Program-made: the position numbers and the translations under genes
Shown: piece by piece, positions 16,656 through 26,340 of the stretch
Numbering within the stretch: the stretch's first letter is position 1
Layout: each line of letters starts with the position of its first letter
Notes under the pieces: model-generated
The model's database searches: none
Seen by the model: the letters and a program-made list of their open reading frames with translations, nothing else
Told to the model about the DNA's origin: nothing
Source of the DNA: Thiogranum sp.
GTDB taxonomy: Bacteria; Pseudomonadota; Gammaproteobacteria; DSM-19610
Direction: 5' to 3'
Assembly: GCA_030148775.1 (NCBI GenBank)
Contig: JASBST010000104.1
Span: 1 to 64,000, forward strand
DNA length: 64,000 nt

Positions 16656-18230
16656 GTGTACACACAATTGAGGCAGCGATTGGGTCGACTGCTCGGGTTG
16701 GGTCATACCCACCTGATGCGCAACAGCGCGATCGGCGTGGAAAAGGAAAGCCTGCGGGTGAACCGCGAGGGCAGCATCGCTCAGACGCCACATCCGGCGG
16801 TACTGGGCGCGACGCTCACGCATCCCTATATCACTACCGATTATTCGGAGGCGTTGACGGAATTCATTACGCCGCCGTTCCATCAAATCAGCGAGGTGCT
16901 GGATTTCCTGCGCGATGCCCAGCAATTCGTCTACCAGCACCTGGACGACGAGTACCTGTGGGCGACCAGCATGCCTTGCGTAGTGGCCGGCGAAACCAGC
17001 ATCCCGGTCGCCGAATACGGCATCTCCAATGCCGGGCGTATGAAACACGTCTATCGCCTGGGGCTGGGATACCGCTACGGACGGGTTATGCAGGTGATTG
17101 CCGGCGTGCATTTCAACTATTCCTTTCCGCCGGAGTTCTGGACTGTTTACAGCGAATTGGAAGGGAACCGGCTGCCGATGCAGGACTTCATCTCCGAGTC
17201 CTACATGGCGCTGATCCGCAATCTGCAACGCTTCGGCTGGTTGATCCCCTATCTGTTCGGGGCTTCACCGGCGATTTGCAAATCCTTCCTCGGCAATGCG
17301 CCCACCCGGCTGCAGGAATTCAACGAAAACACGTATTACGAACCCTATGCGACTTCCCTGCGCATGGGCGACATCGGTTATCAGAACAACAAGGAAAACG
17401 AACATGGGATCAAAGCCGATTATGATTCGTTGTCGGCCTATATCGACAGTCTGACCTGCGCGATCAACACGCCCTGCGCGGCCTGCGAGGCCATCGGCGT
17501 GGTGGTGGACGGCGAGTATCGCCAGCTCAACGCCAATATTCTGCAGATCGAGAACGAGTACTACAGCACTATACGGCCCAAGCAGCTGCTTAAAGGCAAT
17601 GAGAAACCCACACTGGCGCTCAGGCGTCGGGGTATCGCCTATGTCGAACTGCGTTCGCTCGATGTCAATGCCTACGATCCTCTGGACATCAATGAACGCC
17701 AGCTTTATTTTCTGGAATGTTTTCTGCTTTTCTGCCTGCTCCACCAGAGCCCGGCCATCAGCGCCGACGAACGACTGGCCATCGACGACAACGAGCTGCG
17801 CGCCGCGCACCGGGGCCGGGACCCGAACCTGAAGCTGGTCCGTGGCAGCGGCCCGATTCCCTTGCGCGAATGGGCGGCCGAACTGCTACAGGAGATGCAG
17901 CCGGTATGCGAGCTGCTCGATCAGGGCAGTAGTGGCACACCCTATTGCGCGGCGCTGGCGGAGCAACAGCGCAAGGTGGCCGATCCGGCTCTCACCCCCT
18001 CGGCGCGTATGCTCGCCGATATGCGCGACCGCGGCGAAGGTTTCTACCACTTCGCCCGGCGGATGTCTGAAATACACCAGCATTTTTTCAACAATCTGCC
18101 TTTGAGCGAACTGCGGGAACGCTACTTTCGCGAATTGGCGCAAAAGTCGATAGAAGACCAGAAAGCGCTCGAAGCCGCTGACGAAATCAGTTTTCCCGAG
18201 TACCTGCAACGTTACTTCGCCCAGTCATGA
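16656..18230 (+). CDS. gshA: glutamate-cysteine ligase
   Basis: This 524-residue gamma-glutamylcysteine synthetase of the proteobacterial GshA type catalyses the first, ATP-dependent step of glutathione synthesis. Recognisable segments include RNSAIGVEKESLRV, TTDYSEALTEFITPP, VIAGVHFNYSFP and GVAYVELRSLD-like RGIAYVELRSLDVN. Length matches the family (about 520). The start is GTG at 16656, two bases after the Lpd-like gene, and its stop overlaps the yceF start by ATGA, so the three genes form one operon. gshB is not in the window. Confidence 0.95.
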   Translation: MYTQLRQRLGRLLGLGHTHLMRNSAIGVEKESLRVNREGSIAQTPHPAVLGATLTHPYITTDYSEALTEFITPPFHQISEVLDFLRDAQQFVYQHLDDEYLWATSMPCVVAGETSIPVAEYGISNAGRMKHVYRLGLGYRYGRVMQVIAGVHFNYSFPPEFWTVYSELEGNRLPMQDFISESYMALIRNLQRFGWLIPYLFGASPAICKSFLGNAPTRLQEFNENTYYEPYATSLRMGDIGYQNNKENEHGIKADYDSLSAYIDSLTCAINTPCAACEAIGVVVDGEYRQLNANILQIENEYYSTIRPKQLLKGNEKPTLALRRRGIAYVELRSLDVNAYDPLDINERQLYFLECFLLFCLLHQSPAISADERLAIDDNELRAAHRGRDPNLKLVRGSGPIPLREWAAELLQEMQPVCELLDQGSSGTPYCAALAEQQRKVADPALTPSARMLADMRDRGEGFYHFARRMSEIHQHFFNNLPLSELRERYFRELAQKSIEDQKALEAADEISFPEYLQRYFAQS

Positions 18231-18826
18231 CCGGTAGCGACGACAAACCCAGACTGTTGGTGCTGGCCTCGACTTCGCCGTATCGACGCCAGTTGCTGGC
18301 GCGCCTGGGGGTCGAATTCGAGGTGTTCGCGCCCGCAGTAAACGAGAAACGCCAGGCCGAGGAAACACCCGAGCGGTTGGTGCGGCGACTGGCCGAAGCC
18401 AAGGCACGCGCCGGCGCGGCCAAGTTCCCGCAGGCGCTGATTGTCGGTTCCGACCAGGTGGCCGTATGCGACGGCGAGGTGCTGGGCAAACCGGGCGGGC
18501 ACGCCGCCGCCTGCGCCCAACTCGCACGGCTGTCGGGAAAACGGGTGAGTTTTCAAACGGGCTTGTGTCTGTATGATGCCCGCGCAGCGCGGGCGCGGGT
18601 GGCGGCAGTCGAGTTTGTGGTTGAGTTTCGCCGCCTGGACGCCAAGCATATCGAGCGCTACCTGCGTCGCGAGCAACCGTATGACTGCGCCGGCAGTTTC
18701 AAGTCCGAAGGGCTGGGTATCAGCCTGTTCGAGCGTCTGTGCGGCGAGGATCCCAACGCGCTGATGGGGCTGCCTTTGATCCGGCTCGTCACCTGGTTGA
18801 ACGAGGCCGGTATCGAAATCCCCTGA
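18227..18826 (+). CDS. yceF: Maf-like nucleotide pyrophosphatase, YceF type
   Basis: This 199-residue Maf/Ham1-fold protein shows LASTSPYRRQLL at residues 13-24, the catalytic base motif VGSDQVAV, LGKPG and the YceF-like segment CAGSFKSEGLGISLFERL with NALMGLPLI. YceF enzymes hydrolyse 7-methyl-GTP and clear modified nucleotides. It overlaps gshA by ATGA and converges on sppA 17 bases further on, with no clear terminator between. Confidence 0.92.
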   Translation: MTGSDDKPRLLVLASTSPYRRQLLARLGVEFEVFAPAVNEKRQAEETPERLVRRLAEAKARAGAAKFPQALIVGSDQVAVCDGEVLGKPGGHAAACAQLARLSGKRVSFQTGLCLYDARAARARVAAVEFVVEFRRLDAKHIERYLRREQPYDCAGSFKSEGLGISLFERLCGEDPNALMGLPLIRLVTWLNEAGIEIP

Positions 18827-18843
18827 AGCCGGACGTTTTGCGC

Positions 18844-19812
18844 TCAGCGCAGCCGGTATTCCCCGCCCAGTACCTGCGCCAGTCCCAGTCCGATCGCCGT
18901 GCCGAGTTTCTTGCTGAAGCGCTCGTACCAGTCCTCCTGGCGCGTGTAGTCGACGATGGTCTCGGCGCCCACGACGTCGCGGGCGACCTGGCCGGCGCTC
19001 CCCAATGCATCCACCAGGCCGATCGTCACGGACTGTTCGCCGGTCCAGACATATCCGCTGAACAGATCGGGTGTATCGGTTTTCAGCCGATCGCCGCGGC
19101 CGGCCTTCACCGTGTCGATGAATTGCCGATGGATGTCCTCGAGCATGGATTTGACCTGGGCCACGTCCTGCGGCTTGACCGGCTGGAAGGGATCGAGGAA
19201 GCCTTTGTGTTCGCCGGCGGTGAGTAGCCGTCGTTCGATACCCAGTTTTTGCATGGCGTCGACGAAACCGAAGCCGTCCATGCGAACGCCGATGGAGCCG
19301 ACGATACTGGCTTTGTCGGCGTAGATTTTGTCGGCGGCCGAGGCCACGTAATAGGCGCCGGAGGCACAGATATCGCTGATCACGGCGTACAGGGGCTTGT
19401 TCGGATATTCCTTGCGCAGCCGCTTGATTTCGTCGTTGATATATCCCGACTGCACCGGGCTGCCGCCGGGGCTGTTGATGCGCAGAATGACCGCGCTGCT
19501 GTTGCTGGCCTTGAAGGCGTCGCGCAGGCCCTTGATGACATTATCGGCACTGGCTTCCTTGTCGGGTGCGATCACCCCCTTCAGTTCCACCATGGCGGTA
19601 TGGTTGGCCGCTGCCCCGGGCACGGTTTCCAGCGACGGGAAGTACAGATACAGCAACAGCGCCAGATAGGCGAACATCAGCAACTTGAAAAAGATGCTCC
19701 AGCGGCGCGCCTTGCGCTGCTCCTGCAGTGATGCGAAAGCGAGATCGCGGATCATCGCCTGCTGCCAACGTGCGGAGGATTTATCGGAATCGTTGCCGTG
19801 GTTTTCGTTCAT
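18844..19812 (-). CDS. sppA: signal peptide peptidase SppA, short type
   Basis: This 322-residue inner-membrane serine peptidase of family S49 degrades leftover signal peptides. One membrane segment (FFKLLMFAYLALLLYLYFPSL, about 45-65) precedes a ClpP-like domain. ILRINSPGGSP marks the substrate groove, SDICASGAYYVASAADKIYA holds the catalytic Ser, and SIVGSIGV follows. This is the 36 kDa single-domain form rather than the 67 kDa E. coli form. It is the last gene of rluC-gph-sppA, nine bases after gph. Confidence 0.92.
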   Translation of the reverse strand: MNENHGNDSDKSSARWQQAMIRDLAFASLQEQRKARRWSIFFKLLMFAYLALLLYLYFPSLETVPGAAANHTAMVELKGVIAPDKEASADNVIKGLRDAFKASNSSAVILRINSPGGSPVQSGYINDEIKRLRKEYPNKPLYAVISDICASGAYYVASAADKIYADKASIVGSIGVRMDGFGFVDAMQKLGIERRLLTAGEHKGFLDPFQPVKPQDVAQVKSMLEDIHRQFIDTVKAGRGDRLKTDTPDLFSGYVWTGEQSVTIGLVDALGSAGQVARDVVGAETIVDYTRQEDWYERFSKKLGTAIGLGLAQVLGGEYRLR

Positions 19813-19821
19813 GCCCTTTCC

Positions 19822-20550
19822 TCAATCGGCGGCCGCCAGCGGCGGCTGCGGCAATAGGTCCGCATTCAGCAGACTGTGTTCGGCCAACCAGTCGATCAAT
19901 TCGCTGATATTGTCCAGGCAGACCAGCGGATCGAACCGCGCCAGCCGTTGACGTTCATGTACTCCATAGCTGACCGCCACCGGATGAACGCCGGCCTGGC
20001 GCGCCATGCGCATGTCGTATTCAGTATCCCCCACCATCAACGCCTGGGCCGGTTCGATCCGCAGTTGCCGCAGGATTTCCTCGAGCATCTGCGGATGAGG
20101 TTTCGAACGGCTTTCGTCGGCGCAGCGGGTGGTCGCGAACAGCGCATGCATCCGCGTATGTTGCAATACCCTGTCCAGTCCCACCCGGCCCTTGCCGGTG
20201 GCCACCGCCAGCGTGAAACCGGCTTCGTGCAGAACCTCCAGCGTTTCCCGCGCGCCCGGAAACAGATCCGAGTCTTGGGCACTGGCAAACCAATGGTGGC
20301 GGTAACGTTCGACGAACCTGGCGGTGAAGGCCTCGTTCTCGCCCGGATACAACGCCTGTATCGCCTCGCGAAGTCCTAGGCCGATGATGTCACGACACTG
20401 ATCAGCATTGCGTGAAGCCACCCCCAGATCGGCGATGGCATTCAACAGGGAATGCACGATCTGGGTTTCGGAGTCCATCAAAGTGCCGTCCCAGTCGAAC
20501 ACGATCAACTTCACGCTCTGCGGCATTCTTTCCCTGTCTGCTGTCGTCAT
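19822..20550 (-). CDS. HAD-IA phosphatase (phosphoglycolate phosphatase-like)
   Basis: This 242-residue HAD hydrolase has motif I VFDWDGTLMDSE, a helical cap, motif II AVATGKGRVGLD, motif III Lys in SRSKPHPQML and motif IV MVGDTEYDMRMARQAG. The family includes Gph, which removes 2-phosphoglycolate, and beta-phosphoglucomutases; the position beside rluC and sppA is common in gammaproteobacteria. The ATG overlaps the rluC stop (ATGA). The substrate is inferred only from family resemblance. Confidence 0.85.
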   Translation of the reverse strand: MTTADRERMPQSVKLIVFDWDGTLMDSETQIVHSLLNAIADLGVASRNADQCRDIIGLGLREAIQALYPGENEAFTARFVERYRHHWFASAQDSDLFPGARETLEVLHEAGFTLAVATGKGRVGLDRVLQHTRMHALFATTRCADESRSKPHPQMLEEILRQLRIEPAQALMVGDTEYDMRMARQAGVHPVAVSYGVHERQRLARFDPLVCLDNISELIDWLAEHSLLNADLLPQPPLAAAD

Positions 20551-21530
20551 AAGGTCTGTCCATTGTCCGCCACTGTATCGGGCGCCGTTTCCAGATGTTG
20601 AATCACGTTTCTGAGATCGTCGCTCAGCGGCGCGCTGAGTTCGAGGCTGCGTTCGCGGGCCGCATCGGCGAATGCCAGATAGTGGGCGTGTAGAAACAGC
20701 CGCTTGAGCCCGTGTGTGCGCATTTTGCGGTTGAACGCCGCGGCGCCGTATTTAGCGTCGCCGGCCAGCGGATGGCCCGCGTGGGCGGCATGTACCCGGA
20801 TCTGATGGGTGCGGCCGGTGGCGATCTCGGCTTCCATCAGGCAGGCATCGCCGAAACTCTGCAGGTGGCGGAAGCGTGTCAGGGCTGTTTTGCCGGCGTG
20901 GTCGACGCGCACCAGGCGTTCGCCGCTGCTGAGCTGGTTTTTGCGCAGCGGCGCGTCGATTTCCCACGGCCCCTGCCGCCAATCCCCCGCCACCAGCAGT
21001 AAATAGCGTTTACGGATGTCGCCATTACGCAGCAACTCGTGCAGGTTGCGCAATTCGCTGCGTTTTTTCGCTATCATCAGACAGCCGGAGGTATCGCGAT
21101 CGAGGCGATGCACCAGTTCGAGAAACGGCGCCCGCGGTCGCAGCGCACGTAAGCCCTCGATCACGCCGTAGTCGACTCCGCTGCCGCCATGCACCGCCAT
21201 GCCGGAGGGTTTGTCCAGAACCAGCAGGCGCTCGTCCTCGTGGATAATCGCCGCGGCCAGGCGCGCCAGCGCCGCCTCGCCGGGAGCGGTCCGCGTGCCA
21301 TCGCCGCCGAGCCGCAGCGGCGGGATGCGCACACAATCGCCGCTGACCAGGCGGTACTGGGGCCCGATACGGCCCTTATTGACACGCACCTCGCCTTTGC
21401 GCAGCAGCCGGTATACGCGGCTTTTGGGGACGCCCTTTAGCACGCGCAGGAGGAAATTGTCGATGCGTTGACCGGCCTCTTCCGGCTTGATGTCCCGCCA
21501 CTGCACTGCGGGTTTGACGGTGTTTTCCAT
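20547..21530 (-). CDS. rluC: 23S rRNA pseudouridine synthase RluC
   Basis: This 327-residue RluA-family pseudouridine synthase has an N-terminal S4 RNA-binding domain (about 12-75; QRIDNFLLRVLKGVPKS) and a catalytic domain. The active-site Asp lies in VHRLDRDTSGCL. RTHQIRVHAAHAGHPLAGD is the conserved base-binding segment. In E. coli RluC modifies 955, 2504 and 2580 of 23S rRNA, and its position divergent from rne is the classical arrangement. The ATG at 21530 is the natural family start; a 9-base-arm hairpin lies at 21565-21589 in the leader. Confidence 0.94.
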   Translation of the reverse strand: MENTVKPAVQWRDIKPEEAGQRIDNFLLRVLKGVPKSRVYRLLRKGEVRVNKGRIGPQYRLVSGDCVRIPPLRLGGDGTRTAPGEAALARLAAAIIHEDERLLVLDKPSGMAVHGGSGVDYGVIEGLRALRPRAPFLELVHRLDRDTSGCLMIAKKRSELRNLHELLRNGDIRKRYLLLVAGDWRQGPWEIDAPLRKNQLSSGERLVRVDHAGKTALTRFRHLQSFGDACLMEAEIATGRTHQIRVHAAHAGHPLAGDAKYGAAAFNRKMRTHGLKRLFLHAHYLAFADAARERSLELSAPLSDDLRNVIQHLETAPDTVADNGQTL

Positions 21531-21564
21531 GGGCGCGGATTCTAGCAGCCCAAGGCCGTGGCTG

Positions 21565-21589
21565 CGCGGAAATTCCCTCCATTTCCGCG
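21565..21589. repeat. inverted repeat in the rluC leader
   Basis: CGCGGAAAT (21565-21573) and ATTTCCGCG (21581-21589) form a perfect 9-base inverted repeat with a 7-base loop. On the rluC strand the loop reads GGAGGGA. There is no T-run, so it is not a terminator. It could be an RNA hairpin in the rluC leader or an operator. Confidence 0.4.
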
Positions 21590-21635
21590 TTAATAGAGCG
21601 GGTTTGGCGGGGCGCGAAAAGACGCTATAAGCATT

Positions 21636-21664
21636 TGATATAACGGCAATGTCTTGATATAGTC
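21636..21664 (+). promoter_or_regulatory. sigma70 promoter of rne
   Basis: TTGATA (21636-21641) and TATAGT (21659-21664) are separated by exactly 17 bases, close to the sigma70 consensus. Transcription should start near 21671. This leaves a leader of about 327 bases before the rne start codon, in keeping with the long leader used for RNase E autoregulation in E. coli. Confidence 0.7.
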
Positions 21665-21670
21665 GGGAAG

Positions 21671-21997
21671 TCGGGCGCAACCACTGGAAATGCTGCATGG
21701 CAGCCGGTTGGCCGACTGAATACCCGTTTTCGTTTCCACCGCGTTCAGGTCCCGGGATGGCCGGACGCGGGGATCGAGCAGAGGCTCTCAGGCCTCTACC
21801 TGTGGATTACATCAACATAGTGGACGCTCCTGTGTCTTTAACGCTCGCCTTGATGATTGGACTGATATATGGACTGAAAGCCCGGGCTCTATCCGGGCGG
21901 TTCGGCGCGCCGGCAATACTGCGCCGCCCCCAGCCGCTGTCGGTCCCGGTTAGCAGCCGAGCGCGCGACATGGTCGAGCGCATGAGAGATAAATACA
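21671..21997 (+). promoter_or_regulatory. long 5' leader of rne
   Basis: About 327 bases lie between the predicted start point and rne. No gene is supported here; a frame from 21697 overlapping the rne start has no recognisable family. In E. coli the rne leader folds into hairpins through which RNase E cuts and limits its own mRNA. A matching fold is likely here but I have not verified specific hairpins. Confidence 0.45.
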
Positions 21998-24556
21998 ATG
22001 AAACGTATGCTAATCAATGCCACGCAGCACGAAGAGCTGCGGGTTGCCCTGGTCGACGGCCAGAAACTCTACGACCTCGATATTGAGGTTCCTTCTCGCG
22101 GCCAGAAAAAATCCAATGTCTATAAAGGAAAGATCACCCGCGTAGAGCCCAGCCTCGAAGCGGCCTTTGTGGATTACGGCGCCGAACGGCATGGTTTTCT
22201 ACCGCTCAAGGAAGTGGCGCGCAAATATTTCCGCGAAGGCAGTGGCGACGGCGGCCGCGTCAGCATCAAGGAGGCGCTGCGCGAAGGACAGGAAGTCATC
22301 GTCCAGGTCGAGAAGGAGGAGCGCGGCAACAAGGGAGCGGCGCTTACCACCTTCATCAGCCTGGCCGGGCGATACCTGGTGCTGATGCCGAGCAACCCGC
22401 GCGCCGGCGGCGTCTCACGGCGTATCGAAGGCGACGACCGTAATGTGGTGCGCGACACCATGGCACAGCTGGAATATCCGGCGGATATGGGACTGATCGT
22501 GCGTACCGCCGGGGTCGGCCGCCAGGCGGAAGAACTGCAATGGGATCTGGACTATCTGTTGCAGTTGTGGGAATCCATCGATCGCGCCTCCACCGAGCGT
22601 CCGGCGCCCTTTCTCATCTACCAGGAAAGCAACGTCATTATCCGTGCGCTGCGCGATCACCTGCGCGGCGATATCGGGGAAATACTGGTCGACGACGCCG
22701 AGGTCTTCCAGCACGCGCAGGACTTCATGACCCAGGTCATGCCCCACAACCTGAAGAAACTCAAGCGCTACAATGACCCAGTACCCCTGTTTTCCCGCTA
22801 CCAGATCGAAAGCCAGATCGAATCGGCGTTCCAGCGAGAAGTCAACCTGCCCTCCGGCGGCGCCATTGTGATCGACCATACCGAAGCGTTGTTGTCGATC
22901 GATATCAATTCCGCGCGCGCCACCAAGGGCAGCGATATCGAGGAAACAGCGCTCAACACCAACCTGGAGGCGGCCGACGAGATCGCCCGCCAACTGCGGC
23001 TGCGTGATCTGGGCGGGCTGGTGGTCATCGACTTTATCGATATGCAGCCGACCAAGCATCAACGCGAGGTGGAAAACCGCCTGCGCGAGGCGCTGAAAAT
23101 GGACCGCGCGCGCGTGCAACTGGGCCGTATCTCCCGCTTCGGCCTGTTGGAGATGTCGCGCCAACGCCTGCGTCCGTCGCTGGGGGAGTCGAGTCAGATC
23201 GTTTGTCCGCGTTGTAAGGGCCAGGGCACTGTGCGCGGGGTGGAATCGTTGGCCCTGTCGATTCTGCGCATCATCGAAGAGGACGCGATGAAGGAGAAAA
23301 CCGGCCGAGTGATCGCCCGGGTTCCGGTCGACGTCGGTACCTATCTGTTGAACGAAAAGCGGGAAATTCTGTTCAATCTGGAAAAGCGCCACAAACTGGA
23401 CGTCATTCTGATCCCGACCCCAAGCCTGGAAACACCGCACTACGACATCAAGCGCGTGCGCAGTGACGAGATGGAGGGTGAGGACGGCGCTGTGAGCCAT
23501 CAGCTGCCTGGTGCGCTCGAGGATGAACCGGAGCTGGATTTGGGGACGACACGAACAGTGGAGGCGGAAAAACCGGCTGTGCAAACGGTCGCCCCCGCCG
23601 CTCCCGCGCCCTTGATCGTGCGTGAGCCGGTATCTGACCAACCGAGTGGTGGTGGCGCCGCGCCGGGTCTGTTGCGACGTATGTGGACGAGTATGTTCGG
23701 CAAAAGCGTGGAAGTCGAAGAGATGACAAAAAAGGCCGAGCAACCGCCGCGCCGTGCCCGTGATACTGCCGGCAACGGCAACGGCCGCGGCCGCGACCGG
23801 TCCGGCAGCGGCGGCCGCCGGCGGAGTAGCCAGAATCCACGCCGTGCCGAGGGTGGCCAGCAGCGTGGCGCCAGCACGCAGAAACGTCGCGCCAATAACG
23901 GCAACGCCGCGGAAGCCACCGATAAGAAGGAACCGGCCGCGACCAGTCCCACGCCGGCCGAGGCCAGACCGGCGGCCAAAGAAAGCAAGCCCGCCGAAGG
24001 CAAAAACGGACAAAGCCGCGGCAATCGTCGCGGCCGCCGCGGCGGTCGTCGTCGCTCCGGGCGGCGTGACGGCGAGGCCGCCAAGACTGACGCCGGTACT
24101 GTCGAAGGTGCCGGGAAGCCGGCCGCCGCTTCAGCGGGGAGCAGCGCGACCAAGGCAGCCGAAAGCAAGGGGGGCGATCCGGGGCAGGTGACCTCGATCC
24201 AGGAGGCCAAAAAAGCGGCCCCGGTGGTAGCCTCCAGGGACGACGCCCAGGGGGCGGCTGCCGATAGACCGCAGACGCCTTCGGCTGATCGTGCCGCGGC
24301 TGCTGACAGGCCCGCGCCGACGGACAAGCCGGCATCAGCAGACGTATCGATGCCCGCACAGACACCGCCGACGCCGAAGGTGACGGAAAAGAGCGCCGCC
24401 GAAAGTCCGACCGCGAAACCCTCGCCGGCGCCGCTCGCCGATCAGACGGCGAGGAAACAACCGGCTGACGTTTCCCCATCGGTTGCGGTAAAATCCAGCG
24501 GCGACGAAACCAAAGTGCCGACGGATAAAAAATCCGCGGCAATCGGCGACGACTGA
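21998..24556 (+). CDS. rne: ribonuclease E
   Basis: This 852-residue endoribonuclease is the core of the RNA degradosome. It begins [14 protein letters not shown], as in E. coli, with an S1 domain near 35-125, the RNase H-like/5'-sensor and DNase I-like catalytic region ([20 protein letters not shown] with active-site Asp; VVIDFIDM), and the zinc-link CPRCKGQG (Cys403, Cys406) joining protomers. From about 500 the sequence is low-complexity, rich in Lys, Arg, Ala, Pro and Gly: the scaffold part, including an Arg-rich stretch [16 protein letters not shown] for RNA binding. It is shorter than E. coli Rne (1061). A zinc-uptake operon begins 17 bases after its TGA. Confidence 0.96.
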   Translation: MKRMLINATQHEELRVALVDGQKLYDLDIEVPSRGQKKSNVYKGKITRVEPSLEAAFVDYGAERHGFLPLKEVARKYFREGSGDGGRVSIKEALREGQEVIVQVEKEERGNKGAALTTFISLAGRYLVLMPSNPRAGGVSRRIEGDDRNVVRDTMAQLEYPADMGLIVRTAGVGRQAEELQWDLDYLLQLWESIDRASTERPAPFLIYQESNVIIRALRDHLRGDIGEILVDDAEVFQHAQDFMTQVMPHNLKKLKRYNDPVPLFSRYQIESQIESAFQREVNLPSGGAIVIDHTEALLSIDINSARATKGSDIEETALNTNLEAADEIARQLRLRDLGGLVVIDFIDMQPTKHQREVENRLREALKMDRARVQLGRISRFGLLEMSRQRLRPSLGESSQIVCPRCKGQGTVRGVESLALSILRIIEEDAMKEKTGRVIARVPVDVGTYLLNEKREILFNLEKRHKLDVILIPTPSLETPHYDIKRVRSDEMEGEDGAVSHQLPGALEDEPELDLGTTRTVEAEKPAVQTVAPAAPAPLIVREPVSDQPSGGGAAPGLLRRMWTSMFGKSVEVEEMTKKAEQPPRRARDTAGNGNGRGRDRSGSGGRRRSSQNPRRAEGGQQRGASTQKRRANNGNAAEATDKKEPAATSPTPAEARPAAKESKPAEGKNGQSRGNRRGRRGGRRRSGRRDGEAAKTDAGTVEGAGKPAAASAGSSATKAAESKGGDPGQVTSIQEAKKAAPVVASRDDAQGAAADRPQTPSADRAAAADRPAPTDKPASADVSMPAQTPPTPKVTEKSAAESPTAKPSPAPLADQTARKQPADVSPSVAVKSSGDETKVPTDKKSAAIGDD

Positions 24557-24573
24557 CAACAGGAACCCGCGCT

Positions 24574-24861
24574 GTGCGCCTAGGTGTGAGACATTGTCTA
24601 CCGGCCTTGTTACTGGTGCTTTGCCAGACGCTGTTGCTGGTGCACCAGGCCGACATCGACGCGCATGCACACGGTGGGCACTGCAGCATCTGTTTGCAGG
24701 CACACGGATTGGACAGCGCGCCTCCCGCGGCAATTGTCGTTTCCGCGCACAAACCCGTCGCCATTATTCCCCCGTCCTTCGTGGTTGCGGGCTGTTCGCG
24801 GCCCGCCGAAGGCTTTTACTTTAGTCGCGCCCCTCCCCTGCACCCACAGCCTCTCAGTTAA
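24574..24861 (+). CDS. small exported His/Cys protein (DUF2946-like)
   Basis: This 95-residue protein has an N-terminal hydrophobic signal (ALLLVLCQTLLLVHQA) followed by a metal-ligand-like segment DIDAHAHGGHCSICLQAHG and a Pro-rich tail. Short periplasmic proteins with an HxHxxHCxxC pattern, often grouped as DUF2946, accompany metal transport genes. It opens a forward cluster with an outer-membrane protein and ZnuA/ZnuB-like genes, so a role in metal handling is likely but inferred. The GTG at 24574 has AGGAAC about nine bases upstream. It lies 17 bases after rne. Confidence 0.6.
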   Translation: MRLGVRHCLPALLLVLCQTLLLVHQADIDAHAHGGHCSICLQAHGLDSAPPAAIVVSAHKPVAIIPPSFVVAGCSRPAEGFYFSRAPPLHPQPLS

Positions 24862-24922
24862 CCGACTTTTTGTTGTTTGACGCGCGGCGCCTGTTGCCCC
24901 GCGCTGAATTGTGGAGTGTGTC

Positions 24923-26326
24923 ATGTATAAACTGATATTGCCGGCGCTGGCCTGCGCGTGCCTGTGCGCGCCTGGGTCAACGTTTGCCGCCGGCGACGAT
25001 CTCGATGAGCTGCGTAACCAGATCGGAGCTCTCAAGCGTAGCTACGAAACACAGATCAAGGCGTTGGAGACGCGCCTGCAAAAGGCCGAATCGCAGGCCG
25101 AGGAAAACCGCAACGCCTTGCAGGAGACTGACGCTGCGGTGAATGCGATACCGCGTACGGCCCAGTCGCGCATCAACGCGTTCAATCCGGCGCTGTCGCT
25201 CATTTTGCAGGGATCGGCCAACAGCTATTCCCGCGATCCCGACGCCTACGCGTTGCACGGTTTCCAGCTCGGTGACGAGGCTGGTCTGGCGCCTAAGGGA
25301 ATGACGTTGGACGAAAGCGAAATGACCATGTCCGCAAATGTGGATCAGGTGTTTTACGCGCAAAGTACCTTTGCCCTGCATGACGATCCATCGGGCAGCG
25401 AGATCGCCGTTGAAGAAGCCTATATCGACTCCCTTGCGCTGCCGGCGGGTATCGGTGCGCGTTTCGGGCGATTCTATTCCGCGCTGGGTTATCTCAATCC
25501 GACGCATACCCACACCTGGGATTTCCATGACGAACCGCTCGCTTACCGCGCGTTTCTCGGCCGTCAGTATGGCGACGACGGCGTGCGCGTCACCTGGACG
25601 GCTCCCACCGATCTTTATCTGATGCTCGGCGGCGAAACGCTGGCCGGCAAGGGGTTTCCGGCGGGAGAGTCGGAGAGCGTCAAGGGCGATGTACAGACGC
25701 TGTTCGTCAAACTGGGGGGCGACATCGGTCCGAGTTCAGCCTGGCAGGGGGGGCTGTCGATGCTCACCGCCGCGGTACACGATCGGGAGGGTGCGCCGAG
25801 TCCGGACGGCAGTGTGTCCTTCTTTTCGGGGGATTCGGATTTATACATCGCCGATTTCGTCTACAAGTGGGCCCCGGGCGGCAACCCGGACCAGCGCAAT
25901 TTGAAACTGCAGACGGAGCTGTTCTACCGCCGCGAAAACGGCACCGTCGACGTGCTGCAGTACGCCGCTCCCGCAACGCTGGACTATAAGGGTTGGCAAT
26001 CCGGCGCCTATGCCCAGGCGATCTATCAGTTCGTACCGCACTGGAGGATCGGTCTGCGTTACGACCGTTTATGGGCCGACAACAGTCTGCGGGTTGTCGA
26101 CACCGGAGGCTTTGCCACCAGCGCGGATGTGGTCGCACAATCCGGCCTGGACGACCAGGGACACGAGCCGCACCGCTGGAGCCTGATGCTCGATTGGAGT
26201 CCGAGCGAATTCAGCAGGCTGCGGGCGCAATACAATCGCGACGCCTCGCGCCCCGGCGCTGTTGACGATCAATGGATGTTGCAATACATCATGACCGTCG
26301 GCAGCCACGGCGCGCATCTGTTCTAA
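24923..26326 (+). CDS. outer-membrane porin-like protein of a metal-uptake operon
   Basis: This 467-residue exported protein has a signal peptide (ends near GSTFAAG), a short coiled coil (about 28-70; DELRNQIGALKRSYETQIK) and then a barrel-like domain with many alternating strands and a terminal aromatic, HLF. A His-rich segment (YLNPTHTHTWDFHDEP) could touch metal. Such coiled-coil porins are common next to zinc ABC transporters and presumably pass metal across the outer membrane; this is inference from context. The ATG at 24923 has GGAG six bases upstream. znuA-like follows 14 bases after the stop. Confidence 0.7.
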   Translation: MYKLILPALACACLCAPGSTFAAGDDLDELRNQIGALKRSYETQIKALETRLQKAESQAEENRNALQETDAAVNAIPRTAQSRINAFNPALSLILQGSANSYSRDPDAYALHGFQLGDEAGLAPKGMTLDESEMTMSANVDQVFYAQSTFALHDDPSGSEIAVEEAYIDSLALPAGIGARFGRFYSALGYLNPTHTHTWDFHDEPLAYRAFLGRQYGDDGVRVTWTAPTDLYLMLGGETLAGKGFPAGESESVKGDVQTLFVKLGGDIGPSSAWQGGLSMLTAAVHDREGAPSPDGSVSFFSGDSDLYIADFVYKWAPGGNPDQRNLKLQTELFYRRENGTVDVLQYAAPATLDYKGWQSGAYAQAIYQFVPHWRIGLRYDRLWADNSLRVVDTGGFATSADVVAQSGLDDQGHEPHRWSLMLDWSPSEFSRLRAQYNRDASRPGAVDDQWMLQYIMTVGSHGAHLF

Positions 26327-26340
26327 CCGAGGTGATAATC

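Noticed and set aside
21697-22086. 129-codon frame overlapping the start of rne
   Set aside because: No recognisable family, Arg-rich out-of-frame tail inside rne, and it lies in the expected rne leader.
22415-24013. 532-codon reverse frame
   Set aside because: Antisense to rne; no family pattern.
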